A stretch of 9,231 bases of DNA from JAEUUM01 sp038326165 (GTDB lineage Bacteria > Bacteroidota > Bacteroidia > Chitinophagales > Saprospiraceae). The notes under the pieces were generated by a model. It searched no databases. It saw only the letters and a list, made by a program, of their open reading frames with translations, and was not told where the DNA came from. Every line of letters begins with the position of its first letter. The first letter of the stretch is position 1. Location of the stretch: the NCBI GenBank assembly GCA_038326165.1, contig JBBQJT010000078.1:1-9231 (forward strand), in the 5' to 3' direction. A program made the position numbers and the translations under genes. Below, piece after piece: positions 1 to 7,654 of this stretch.

Positions 1-140
1 ACGAGTCAAAAAAAGTTGTTGACGGAGAAATATTGAATCAGATTACCAATAAAATAGTGAATATAAAAGCCGAGCCTACAATCAAAATGAAAGAACTAAT
101 TGCAAAATTAAACGCACCGCACTATAAGGGACAAGTCAGG
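1..140 (+). mobile_element. Right end of an insertion sequence (partial, runs off the window)
   Basis: The bases at 128-140 are the exact reverse complement of 8889-8901, the outer edge of the IS that begins near the other end of the window (13 of 13 bases). Further in, 117-124 also matches the reverse complement of 8911-8918, with slightly different spacing. Matching inverted termini of this kind are what the two ends of one IS family look like, so the start of the window is read as the 3' part of another copy in the same orientation. The open frame inside it (from base 3) could be the transposase C-terminus. No target-site duplication can be tested because the other end of this copy lies outside the window. 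Confidence 0.45.
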
Positions 141-257
141 AAAAAAAGAAAAATATTTTTTCAGACCAAAATAAATCACTATCTTTCATATAATTTAAAA
201 GTTATGAACCCGCAACCCGCAACCCGCAACCCGAATTTATTGTTATCTAATTTTTAG
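3..257 (+). CDS. Partial open frame, possible transposase C-terminus
   Basis: The frame is open from the left edge of the window to a TAG at 255-257, so any real gene here starts upstream and only its 3' end is visible. The first 40 or so codons look coding and give a Lys/Ile/Glu-rich stretch ending near KELIAKLNAPHYKGQ. After about base 140 the frame runs through A/T-rich leader sequence and the 7-bp tandem repeat, which looks non-coding. Its position just inside the IS-like terminus suggests the end of a transposase, with the stop supplied by flanking DNA. I do not recognise the peptide itself. The internal TTG at 33 is not a convincing start. An alternative is that the transposase ends in another frame, at the TGA at 34-36, and this frame is chance. 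Confidence 0.3.
   Translation, partial: ESKKVVDGEILNQITNKIVNIKAEPTIKMKELIAKLNAPHYKGQVRKKRKIFFQTKINHYLSYNLKVMNPQPATRNPNLLLSNF
117..140. repeat. Terminal inverted repeat of the left-hand IS copy
   Basis: The reverse complement of this stretch starts CCTGACTTGTCCC and continues TTATAGTGCGG. The IS end at 8889 reads CCTGACTTGTCCC followed, a few bases further in, by TTAGTGCGG. Identity stops outside base 140, which places the probable IS boundary there. Confidence 0.5.
180..187 (+). promoter_or_regulatory. Possible Bacteroidota -7 promoter element
   Basis: TATCTTTC matches the Bacteroidota -7 consensus TAnnTTTG at all but the last base, and lies 17 bases before the ATG at 204. The -33 region (about 155-162) is only a T-run, without a clean TTTG. 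This is the only plausible promoter seen before the four-gene cluster. The call is weak, because A/T-rich sequence gives such matches by chance. Confidence 0.2.
207..233. repeat. 7-bp tandem repeat, AACCCGC, nearly four copies
   Basis: Three perfect copies of AACCCGC (207-213, 214-220, 221-227) are followed by a fourth lacking its last base (228-233). The repeat lies between the ATG at 204-206 and the signal-peptide sequence of the next gene at 235. Because 7 is not a multiple of 3, each gain or loss of a unit changes which frame the ATG reads into. Repeats of similar sequence also occur between genes in Bacteroidota, so position alone does not prove a switch. Confidence 0.85.
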
Positions 258-840
258 TTGCCTCTTTGCCACATCCCTTACAGCGCAACCAACTACTTGT
301 TTTTGGAAATTGGTAAGCGTAGGGATTGGACCAAACGGCTTGGTTCCTGTAGATATTTCAAGGAAGGTTGGTGTAGGTGTGGCATTCCCTCAATCTGATT
401 GCATGCTCACAGTAGAGTCAAATCTTAAATGTGGTATTTTTTCACATTATACAGGTAATGGTGTAGGTATCCTCAGCAAGGTCACCAATCCCCAAGCTAA
501 GGCTTACTCGGTCTCACTCTTACAGAATGGATCATCTTGCGAGACATTCAGGGTGTATGGCAATGGCAAGGTCGAATGCAAGGAAGTAACCATACGCAAT
601 TATGGCTGGTGCGATTATGTCTTTGAGCCAGACTATAAGCTCATGCCACTTCCTGAACTCAAGGCCTATGTCATGACGAACAAACACCTGCCGGAGGTAC
701 CTACTGAAGCTGAGATCAACGCCAATGGCATGGATGTATTCGAAACCCAAAAACTCCTACTCAAAAAAGTAGAAGAGCTGACCCTCTATATGATCAGCAT
801 CGATGAACAAATTACAGAACTTAAAAAGATAGAGAGATGA
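235..840 (+). CDS. Small secreted surface protein, VGIGT-motif/coiled-coil family; start codon unresolved
   Basis: This belongs to a secreted protein type common in Bacteroidota, of unknown function, with a degenerate VGIGT-like repeat, a GW-x-DYVF segment, an LPEL...KHLP segment and a C-terminal coiled coil; related pieces occur in phage-tail-fibre-like proteins. Numbered from codon 235, the hydrophobic signal peptide is residues 1-17 with an A-Q cleavage site, GLVP is 35-38, KVGVGV 44-49, SSCETF 100-105, GWCD 124-127, MPLPEL 137-142, and the coiled coil about 170-201. It is a paralogue of the gene at 7655. There is no in-frame ATG: frame 1 has a TGA at 205-207, codon 235 is ATT, and a TTG at 310 would remove the signal peptide. 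The ATG at 204 is out of phase but would join this frame if one 7-bp repeat unit were lost. GC in 481-720 is about 48 percent by hand count, well above the neighbours. The gene overlaps the next by 4 bp. Product class is fairly sure; the start is not. Confidence 0.7.
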   Translation: MYCYLIFSCLFATSLTAQPTTCFWKLVSVGIGPNGLVPVDISRKVGVGVAFPQSDCMLTVESNLKCGIFSHYTGNGVGILSKVTNPQAKAYSVSLLQNGSSCETFRVYGNGKVECKEVTIRNYGWCDYVFEPDYKLMPLPELKAYVMTNKHLPEVPTEAEINANGMDVFETQKLLLKKVEELTLYMISIDEQITELKKIER

Positions 841-1754
841 GAGTTGTGATGATTGTATTATTATTGGTTCATGTAACATTTACTTATTCTCAACAAACCA
901 ATCTGTATGAGAATGATAATTTTAAACTCGAACCAGCCAAAGCTAAATCGAAAGCTACAGAGATCATTTTTAAAGCAGGACCTACTGTAAGAGTTTTGAA
1001 AACAAAGGACATCAATCCTTTCTTAAAAATTGGTTTGCCGTTTAAAGAGGGATATAGTGAAGAGTCGAACACATGTTGGATGATTTATGATTCGAGTTTG
1101 CATCATATCGAAATGATTGATACACTGCTAAATCATGGAATAGCGCATGCGAGTGTATCAACCTCAACTTTTGTCAATATTTTTGAAAAGCATATAATAG
1201 CATCTTATTCGATTAGGGTAAATTTAGATGAATGGAATAAAACTCTGATGTATGGTGGCAAAATATATGATGTAAATGGTTCTCAAATATTTGAAGCAGT
1301 AGGGTTGCCTGAAAAGGTTTTAAATCTAGGATTAGCGCAAATTGATAGTTCTGGAAAATACCTTGCGACAATAAGATCGGAACACTTTGAAGAATCGGAA
1401 GGTGGACATTTAAATCCACTAGATTTTTTCATGGATATTTTTTCAATACCTGAATTCAAATTATTAAAAACGGAGAAGGTAAGTTCAAGTAATTTAAATT
1501 ATAATAATGGAAGGATTTGGCACATAACGAGCTATTATGATCGGGTCACAAATAAACACAGTGAAGAAGTTTTTTTTCTGGATTTTGATAAGAATAAAAA
1601 ATACACAATCCACCCCGAGGGTTCATTTGGCTTTAGCCAAAGTATTGAAAAGTCTTGGTTGAGTGACGGAATTTTATTACAAGGAAATGATGGCACATTT
1701 ATTAAAAAAACCTTTGATAGAGATTTCATTGTTGAAGATATATTTAAAAAATAA
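837..1754 (+). CDS. Secreted protein of unknown function, 305 aa
   Basis: The ATG overlaps the previous stop as ATGA, a typical sign of translational coupling. Residues 1-18 form a signal peptide with a Val/Leu/Ile core (MIVLLLV) and likely cleavage before the Gln pair at 19-20. The mature part has a single Cys (C80), no membrane segment and no T9SS sorting domain. Strand-like segments such as AQIDSSGKYLATI (about residues 167-179) and several spaced aromatic/Gly motifs recall blades of a beta-propeller, but no repeat is regular enough to name a fold. I do not recognise a family. Its place between a small surface protein and a giant T9SS-exported peptidase suggests an envelope role with them, perhaps periplasmic or outer-membrane associated. 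GC is low, like the genes downstream and unlike the gene upstream. Confidence 0.8.
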   Translation: MRVVMIVLLLVHVTFTYSQQTNLYENDNFKLEPAKAKSKATEIIFKAGPTVRVLKTKDINPFLKIGLPFKEGYSEESNTCWMIYDSSLHHIEMIDTLLNHGIAHASVSTSTFVNIFEKHIIASYSIRVNLDEWNKTLMYGGKIYDVNGSQIFEAVGLPEKVLNLGLAQIDSSGKYLATIRSEHFEESEGGHLNPLDFFMDIFSIPEFKLLKTEKVSSSNLNYNNGRIWHITSYYDRVTNKHSEEVFFLDFDKNKKYTIHPEGSFGFSQSIEKSWLSDGILLQGNDGTFIKKTFDRDFIVEDIFKK

Positions 1755-1755
1755 T

Positions 1756-4700
1756 ATGAAAGCAATTGTCTTAATTGGATTATTATCGATATTGGTATGC
1801 CGGGTTTTCGCTCAGAATGAAATAAATATTTGGTACAAAGATTGCACAAATTGTGCAAACAATGATGAGGATGGCAGCAAGAATTATAGTTATTCAGATA
1901 GTAAACAATTTAAAATAGAAGACATCAATCATAACTTTGATAGACGAAATACTGGGAGTTCTAGTGCAACCAAATGGCACAGAGGTTGGGATATTAATCT
2001 CTCCAGTTTAGCTGATAAAGGAGATATCATTGTTTCAAATGTCAACGGAACTACGAAGATAATGGATATTAACCCCAAATTGGATGGTGGTAAAACTGGT
2101 ATGGTGATAGTTACAATTGCTGCAGACAACAATTCAAATAACGCTTTTTCTTATCTGCATGGATGGCGAAGTGATGAGAACCCTATAACAGGGGTAAGAT
2201 CTGGCGATTTGGTATTATTGGATCCAAATAAAGATAAAAATTACTGTATTCTTGACACAAAGAATAAAAAGGCTTGGTGTGAGGTTTCCTATAAGGGTGA
2301 TAATTTTTCATTTGAAAGCGACAATTATACGCCCATTTATACAAGACAATACGGCGACCCAATTTATCCTGTAGGTACTTCTGGAGCATACTCCGCTAAT
2401 GGCGACCCTAATTATCATACTCATGTTGAGGTGATAAAACCTTTCATTTTTGATAATGATGGTAACTACGTAAATGGTTTAAATGCAAGATGCCCAGCAG
2501 TGCTTTTAAATCTAACCACAGACCAAAAAGGACTTGGACAAGCCGTTCAAAAAAACCCAAACATTGATGTGTATGATGCCACTAACCAACCAGGGGTAAG
2601 TATCAGATATCCTGGTAATAAACCTACAAGCATTAAGGCAAGGATAAGTATTGATGGAGTTACACACCCAAATGCACCCTATAATAAAGTTGCCATGGTT
2701 GATCAAATTCAGTATTTGGTAACACCCAAATCTGAACCGCTGGTAAATAAACTCATTGCAGGCAAAAGTTTAAAAGGTGAAATCAATATTGGTAGCAATA
2801 AAACAAGGTATCCCGAAAGTATAAAAGATAATATTGGTAAACATTATAGCGGTAATAGTGATGGTGTAACAGGGATGGAGTCCTTTGCATACAATAACAG
2901 CACAGGTGCACATCCATGGGACGATTATTATTTTTCAGATTTTGCTTCCCGAAAAAACAGCATTTATTATGGATATGCAGACTTTCCCAGATATGCGCAA
3001 TATCCTGATGGCAACTACAATATGGCAGTTTGTGCTTACGAAGCAGGAGACGCAGTACATTTTAAGTGTTCTTCTGTACATCCTTTTTCGATCGATAATT
3101 TTTTACCTTATGTCAATATTGTTAATGTTGAGTCATTTAAGTTTCTAACACCAGAAGTTATATATTACCGTGCTTGGTTAGAAGAAGACCCCAATACCTC
3201 CGTTGCAAATAATGGGTTCTTAAAGTCTGGAGGAAAATTTAATGGTAAGGACAATGACTTCGTTACATATTATCGGGTTACTGCAAGCACGAGTGAGTCT
3301 ATGTCAAATATGAATTGCAAATTTAAAACCTTTGTCAATGCAGCTGTTAAAGGAGTGCCATTGAATCTGATGCGAACAGAATGGTCTTTTGATTTGGTGC
3401 AATACAAGTTATTGGATGGTAACGATTACACACTGCATTTCGAAGGAGCAGACTATTCAGGAAATAGCTTATTAAAAACACATGCATTAGCGTCACAGGC
3501 TCAAGGGCAAACTATCCTAAATCCGGTTCGAATGAACGCCAGTGGCACAAACCAATGGTCACCAGCTGGAAATGCAACTACAGGATTTGATGAATACCAT
3601 ATACTAAAGATTTACAAAGGTTGTGGTGGCAATAAAAACAATCCGAATCAGTTACGCAGTGGGGATTGTTTTGAAGCAGATTTTAGTTACGAAATATTAC
3701 CAGATGGATATTCTGTTCAATTCAAAAATCTAAGTGAAGGAGACCCAACAAGTTATAAATGGGATTTTGGAGATGGTGCAGAATCAAGTGAGGTTGATCC
3801 GAAGCATGAATATGAAGAATCAGGAAACTACACTGTTACCTTAACGGCAAACAAAAACGGCGATAAAGATGAAAAAAGTCAAACTGTAAAGATTGAGGAT
3901 GTTCCATCAGGAGGTAATTTGATCGTTGAGATTTCAGGAAGTGAGGTAGTTGAGTTGGCTTCACATCATTACTATGAAGCAAAGGTTACGGGCGGTTATC
4001 CACCTTATCAATATTTTTGGAGTCTCTATGATGGCTTTGGTCTTGGTACATGTCCCAAATATTACAGTGGAACAACAGATGCCAAATTTGGAGCAGAGTT
4101 TCTAGCACCATGTACAGTAGGGACTTCTGGAAAGATCAAAGTCACTGTCATTGACGCCAATAGCAATACTGTTGAATCCTTCATAGATGTAGTGATCTCT
4201 GGAGAAGCGCCTACATGTAAAATAGTATGGAGTGGTAAGCAGATTGTTAATAGTGAAATTGACTTTAAAATTGTTAATAGCGATGTGCTTCAAGCTATTG
4301 ATTGTAAGGATTACTATGCTTATTATGATTGGGTTGTAGAAGGTATCGGTAATGCTTATTACGATGATAATTATAAAAATATTTTATGGTGGCTACTAGG
4401 CTATAAATTCCCCTCCAATGGCTACTATAAAGTTACTGCAAAAGGCAGAAAGGACCTTTATGGGCCAAGTACAGGTCAGTTTTCCACAATTATTGCAATA
4501 GGTGAAAATTTGGCTCCTCAACCTCCAAATCCACCTTTTGAATTTTTTCCTTCAAATACAATCAACGTGGTTTTAGGTGAAAAATTGAGTGGTGATGAGG
4601 GCGATAACTTTTATATGGCTTTGCTTTATAAAAATTCACTAGACCAAGAAGGGACCAATTGTCCGAACAGATATGACTTTAATGCAAGGAGTTATGATGC

Positions 4701-5307
4701 AAAAGTAACTGTAAAAGCTGCTGGTTCAGGGACAGTTAAAACTTATTCTACCGCTAGAGACTTATATTTCGGAAACTGGGTAGGCTTCAAATTGCCTTTA
4801 TTCAATTGGAACGAGCCAAATCCAATCAATTTAGTAGTTGGTCCCGATAATTTTGGTTGCAATGATATTACTGTTGAAGTAACGCCACGTGGCATTTATT
4901 GCGTTGAGTATGAGCCTGCGGATGTTTTTTGTAATCCAATTGGAAATATAAAACAATGTGACAATCTTTTGTACAATGACGAACCTTTTTCAAACTGTTT
5001 TTTTTGTCCAGAATACCAAGAACCGGCCAAACTTGTTACAAAGTATAAATATGACCTACCCATAGTAATTGAAAAGAAGTGTGCTTTTTTATTTGATCCA
5101 CCACAAATGGTTATGAATCCTGCTAGTGTGCAAACCCTTAATTGCGGGATTACTTATTTAGAGGCAGATGTAACAGGTGGCGCCCCATTTACTTCAAATA
5201 ATTTTACACCATCTGGTTTTCCCTGTAATGGATCACTACAGCCTTATTCCAAATATGAGTGGAGTAGCTTTAGCTTAGGTGATGATGTGTTCCAATTGAT
5301 GTCTTAA
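1756..5307 (+). CDS. Giant secreted M23 metallopeptidase with PKD domain, N-terminal part (frameshifted)
   Basis: This half encodes 1183 residues. The start is the ATG one base after the preceding stop, because a clean signal peptide follows it (cleavage at FA-Q, residues 18-20); the frame upstream lies inside the previous gene. Residues about 55-260 are an M23 (LytM/lysostaphin-type) zinc peptidase domain: H75-R-G-W-D79 fits the HxxxD zinc motif, Y133-L-H135 the first catalytic His, and H221-T-H223 the HxH motif. Such enzymes cut peptide bridges of peptidoglycan or glycine-rich peptides. The stretch between H135 and HxH is about 50 residues longer than in classic LytM and carries two Cys. 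A long region of unclear domains follows, then a PKD domain at about 641-715 (WDFGDG at 669-674) and further Ig/PKD-like sequence (GGYPPYQYFW). The frame ends at TAA 5305-5307, but the protein clearly continues in another frame from 5286. Confidence 0.85.
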   Translation: MKAIVLIGLLSILVCRVFAQNEINIWYKDCTNCANNDEDGSKNYSYSDSKQFKIEDINHNFDRRNTGSSSATKWHRGWDINLSSLADKGDIIVSNVNGTTKIMDINPKLDGGKTGMVIVTIAADNNSNNAFSYLHGWRSDENPITGVRSGDLVLLDPNKDKNYCILDTKNKKAWCEVSYKGDNFSFESDNYTPIYTRQYGDPIYPVGTSGAYSANGDPNYHTHVEVIKPFIFDNDGNYVNGLNARCPAVLLNLTTDQKGLGQAVQKNPNIDVYDATNQPGVSIRYPGNKPTSIKARISIDGVTHPNAPYNKVAMVDQIQYLVTPKSEPLVNKLIAGKSLKGEINIGSNKTRYPESIKDNIGKHYSGNSDGVTGMESFAYNNSTGAHPWDDYYFSDFASRKNSIYYGYADFPRYAQYPDGNYNMAVCAYEAGDAVHFKCSSVHPFSIDNFLPYVNIVNVESFKFLTPEVIYYRAWLEEDPNTSVANNGFLKSGGKFNGKDNDFVTYYRVTASTSESMSNMNCKFKTFVNAAVKGVPLNLMRTEWSFDLVQYKLLDGNDYTLHFEGADYSGNSLLKTHALASQAQGQTILNPVRMNASGTNQWSPAGNATTGFDEYHILKIYKGCGGNKNNPNQLRSGDCFEADFSYEILPDGYSVQFKNLSEGDPTSYKWDFGDGAESSEVDPKHEYEESGNYTVTLTANKNGDKDEKSQTVKIEDVPSGGNLIVEISGSEVVELASHHYYEAKVTGGYPPYQYFWSLYDGFGLGTCPKYYSGTTDAKFGAEFLAPCTVGTSGKIKVTVIDANSNTVESFIDVVISGEAPTCKIVWSGKQIVNSEIDFKIVNSDVLQAIDCKDYYAYYDWVVEGIGNAYYDDNYKNILWWLLGYKFPSNGYYKVTAKGRKDLYGPSTGQFSTIIAIGENLAPQPPNPPFEFFPSNTINVVLGEKLSGDEGDNFYMALLYKNSLDQEGTNCPNRYDFNARSYDAKVTVKAAGSGTVKTYSTARDLYFGNWVGFKLPLFNWNEPNPINLVVGPDNFGCNDITVEVTPRGIYCVEYEPADVFCNPIGNIKQCDNLLYNDEPFSNCFFCPEYQEPAKLVTKYKYDLPIVIEKKCAFLFDPPQMVMNPASVQTLNCGITYLEADVTGGAPFTSNNFTPSGFPCNGSLQPYSKYEWSSFSLGDDVFQLMS
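5283..5307 (+). other. Frameshift site within the giant M23/T9SS gene
   Basis: Upstream coding sense is in frame 1 up to SLGDD (codons 5275-5286). Downstream sense is in frame 0 from TGT at 5286. The switch must fall between the frame-0 TGA at 5283-5285 and the frame-1 TAA at 5305-5307. One T missing between GAT (5284-5286) and GTG would restore GDDCVPIDVLK. No classic A- or T-rich slippery heptamer is present, so a mutation or base-call error is likelier than programmed slippage. Confidence 0.8.
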
Positions 5308-7649
5308 AAGTTGGTAATTCAAAGTGTGTTGAAGTTAATTTTGAAAGCAAGTATTTTGATGCATTTTGGAATGAGGTTGAAGCTTCATTTCAAGTTAAGC
5401 TGAAAGTAACTGATCAATTGGGAAATATTGCTTTTAGAGATTTCTATATTACAGTTACAAAACCTATGCGCTTGGAAATTCCAAAACAAAGATATGTTTG
5501 TGCTGGAAGTTCAATCGTTTTGAATAATGGATTTTCAATAGTAAGTGGAGGTTCTGGCGATTTTTCGTACAGTTGGAATAATACAACATATTTTAACAAT
5601 AACTTCAACTCCAATAGTCCTGATCCTCAGTTAGACATACCCCAAAATCCAAATAGCAGCGAAACATATACAGTTACTGTTACAGATAATTTAAGTAATT
5701 GCGCTTTGACTGAGTCAATAATTATGTCTTTTGGAACAATGTCAGTCAATGCTGGGCCAGATATCCAGACTTGTATTGGTTTAAGTAATAAGAAGTTGGG
5801 ATTGCCTGGTAATCAGAATATGGTTACCGGTGGTGATGGTAATTACACTATTTCATGGAATTCATCAATCGGCTTTGATAACCTAAGTGATCCACAAAGT
5901 TTGAGACCCACAGTAAGTGCAAATGATAATTTACCGATCGTATACACTTTGGAGGTACGTGACGGTAGTGGATGCTACGCATCCGATGAGGTGACTGTAA
6001 CTGGAGGCTATGAACTTAATTTTATTGCTAATGCAGGTGTAGATAAAACTATCTGCTTTAGTAGTGAAGCTACAATTCAAGGGAATACAGTTGTTGGAGG
6101 TATATATGAGTGGGTAAGTACCCCTGTTCAATTGCTTAATGATCAGGATGAATCGGCACTTAATCTAGATGAAAGTTTTACAAAAAATCATGGATCTTAT
6201 ACAGTTAAATATAGAATCAGCAATGAAATTGGATGTTATTCTGAAGATGAAATGAATTTGACAGTTGCCAATCAATGGAAATACAAGGGTTTTGAGCCAG
6301 ACATTTCTTATATTGTACAAACTAACTTTGGGGTTCCTTTCGGTGAGATGTATTATAAAGTTAAACCAAGTTTAACTGAATTGCCTAAAATTTATACATA
6401 TACCGATAACAAGAACTCAGGGGCGCTACCTCCTTTTACATACCAATGGTTAGAGGCAGGAGTAGAAAGTAAAATTGTGCCAGGTTCTAAAGTGATTTCC
6501 CCTCAAGGTTACTTACAACAAGCAACAATATCTGATCCAATTGAAGCAGGATACACAATGAAAGTAACTGATGCAATTGGCTGTAGTATGAATTTTCATA
6601 CAAATTACTTTCTAAAGCACTTAGATCCTATTTTATTGGAGCTTGAAACAGAAAATGGAGAGTATTATCAATGTGCTGAATCGAAAATTAAATTTAAAGT
6701 AAAGTACAACACGGGGTATTCCGGAAGCATGCCAACCAAGTTGCCTCAAAAGTTAGCATTAGACTATAGTGTACAAAGGTGGTTGCTTACACAAAATACC
6801 TTTCCTATTGGTACATTTGAGCAGCAAGGGGAGATATCTAAAGTTCAATTAACACTAAAAAACTCTAAAACTGGATTATATGAAGGTATTATTACTTTGA
6901 AGAAAGACGCTTCTTTTTTCTACGGAGGTTTTAGTGATTGCGGTTTCCAAGCTGCTAAGTATTATAGAATTTTTGTAAACGCATCAGCACCCAAACTTCA
7001 AACTGTAATCAAAAATTTCAACATTTATAAATCTGACCCAAATATACCACTTATTAATTGTTCTCCTGCTACAGTTGTTACAGGGCCTTGTACGATTCCT
7101 GTCCGAATTTGGGGTATAAAGATTGTTGCCATTGGCAGTTCAAGTTGTTCAAGTGGAGGGAACTTAAGGGTTATAAATGGAGGGCAATGCGATGTAAGAG
7201 TAGCCTATGCAGATGAAAATCCTGAAGGTATATATTTAAAGAACTCTGTGGAAGTGGATGAAGGCTCATATTTTCATGCCTACATAAGCCCTTTATGCGA
7301 TGGTCAATCTGACAAGCCTACCAAGGATATTAAAATTGTGGACCCAATTGAATCAGTTTCAAATGAACTTCCGCAAGTATTTCATGCGGATGGCATTTTA
7401 TATCCCAATCCAACTAAAGCTATCCTTACTTTGAGTCGGTTAGATGGTGAAATTAGGTCTTCCTTAATAAAAACGATTTCCATTTATGACTTAATGGGCA
7501 ATCAATTGTTGCATACTGTGAAGCCGTTTGATTGGACTTCGCCTTTTGACTTTGACGTTTCTTCATTCAAGTCAGGAGTTTATTTTATCGAATTACAATC
7601 ATCAGTTGGAGAAAAGTATAGATTTAATTTTGTTAAAATAGACAACTAA
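5286..7649 (+). CDS. Giant secreted M23 metallopeptidase, C-terminal part with PKD-like repeats and T9SS sorting domain
   Basis: This is the continuation of the preceding reading frame after a one-base shift. The frame is open from 5286 (after a TGA at 5283-5285) and has no signal peptide or credible start; the first 44 codons (CVPIDVLKVGNSKCVEV and onwards) precede the TTG at 5418 and look fully coding, so 5418 is not the true start. Joined, the two parts give about 1964 residues. In that numbering there are PKD/Ig-like units, including a GGSGDFSYSW segment and two typical NAGxD...C starts at about 1332 (NAGPDIQTC) and 1426 (NAGVDKTIC). The last 90 residues form a T9SS type A sorting domain: YPNPTK near 1883-1888, then an IYDLMGNQLL strand and SGVYFIEL before the end. 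In known T9SS cargo this domain directs outer-membrane translocation and is removed on export. Without the frameshift the protein would be exported; as written, the peptidase half loses its sorting signal. Confidence 0.8.
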   Translation, partial: CVPIDVLKVGNSKCVEVNFESKYFDAFWNEVEASFQVKLKVTDQLGNIAFRDFYITVTKPMRLEIPKQRYVCAGSSIVLNNGFSIVSGGSGDFSYSWNNTTYFNNNFNSNSPDPQLDIPQNPNSSETYTVTVTDNLSNCALTESIIMSFGTMSVNAGPDIQTCIGLSNKKLGLPGNQNMVTGGDGNYTISWNSSIGFDNLSDPQSLRPTVSANDNLPIVYTLEVRDGSGCYASDEVTVTGGYELNFIANAGVDKTICFSSEATIQGNTVVGGIYEWVSTPVQLLNDQDESALNLDESFTKNHGSYTVKYRISNEIGCYSEDEMNLTVANQWKYKGFEPDISYIVQTNFGVPFGEMYYKVKPSLTELPKIYTYTDNKNSGALPPFTYQWLEAGVESKIVPGSKVISPQGYLQQATISDPIEAGYTMKVTDAIGCSMNFHTNYFLKHLDPILLELETENGEYYQCAESKIKFKVKYNTGYSGSMPTKLPQKLALDYSVQRWLLTQNTFPIGTFEQQGEISKVQLTLKNSKTGLYEGIITLKKDASFFYGGFSDCGFQAAKYYRIFVNASAPKLQTVIKNFNIYKSDPNIPLINCSPATVVTGPCTIPVRIWGIKIVAIGSSSCSSGGNLRVINGGQCDVRVAYADENPEGIYLKNSVEVDEGSYFHAYISPLCDGQSDKPTKDIKIVDPIESVSNELPQVFHADGILYPNPTKAILTLSRLDGEIRSSLIKTISIYDLMGNQLLHTVKPFDWTSPFDFDVSSFKSGVYFIELQSSVGEKYRFNFVKIDN

Positions 7650-7654
7650 CCAAT

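Noticed and set aside
207..233. CRISPR-like array
   Set aside because: The 7-bp units are directly adjacent with no spacers; it is a simple tandem repeat.
310..312. TTG at 310 as the true start of the first small surface protein
   Set aside because: It would remove a well-formed in-frame signal peptide and the conserved Trp region shared with the paralogue at 7655.
1663..1755. Upstream ATG extending the giant protein by 31 residues
   Set aside because: The extension lies inside the preceding gene and would bury the signal peptide that starts exactly at the ATG at 1756.
1535..1858. Minus-strand open frame of 107 codons across the junction of the second and third genes
   Set aside because: It overlaps two well-supported plus-strand genes and shows no coding features; the same holds for the other minus-strand frames at 532-750, 890-1072, 1213-1419, 1929-2132, 2183-2389, 2512-2706, 4102-4293 and 5931-6131.
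2885..3148. Plus-strand 87-codon frame inside the giant gene
   Set aside because: It is out of frame with the clear M23/PKD coding sequence and has no start context; its Ile/Thr/His-rich translation is typical of a shadow frame.
4243..4286. Short direct repeat ATTGTTAATAG within the giant gene (protein IVNSEIDFKIVNSD)
   Set aside because: Two copies of 11 bases in A/T-rich coding sequence, in different protein positions of one beta-rich segment; likely chance or minor local duplication.
5418..5420. TTG at 5418 as start of a separate 743-residue gene
   Set aside because: The frame has coding sense back to 5286, there is no signal peptide at 5418, and the protein joins the upstream PKD/M23 product after a one-base shift.
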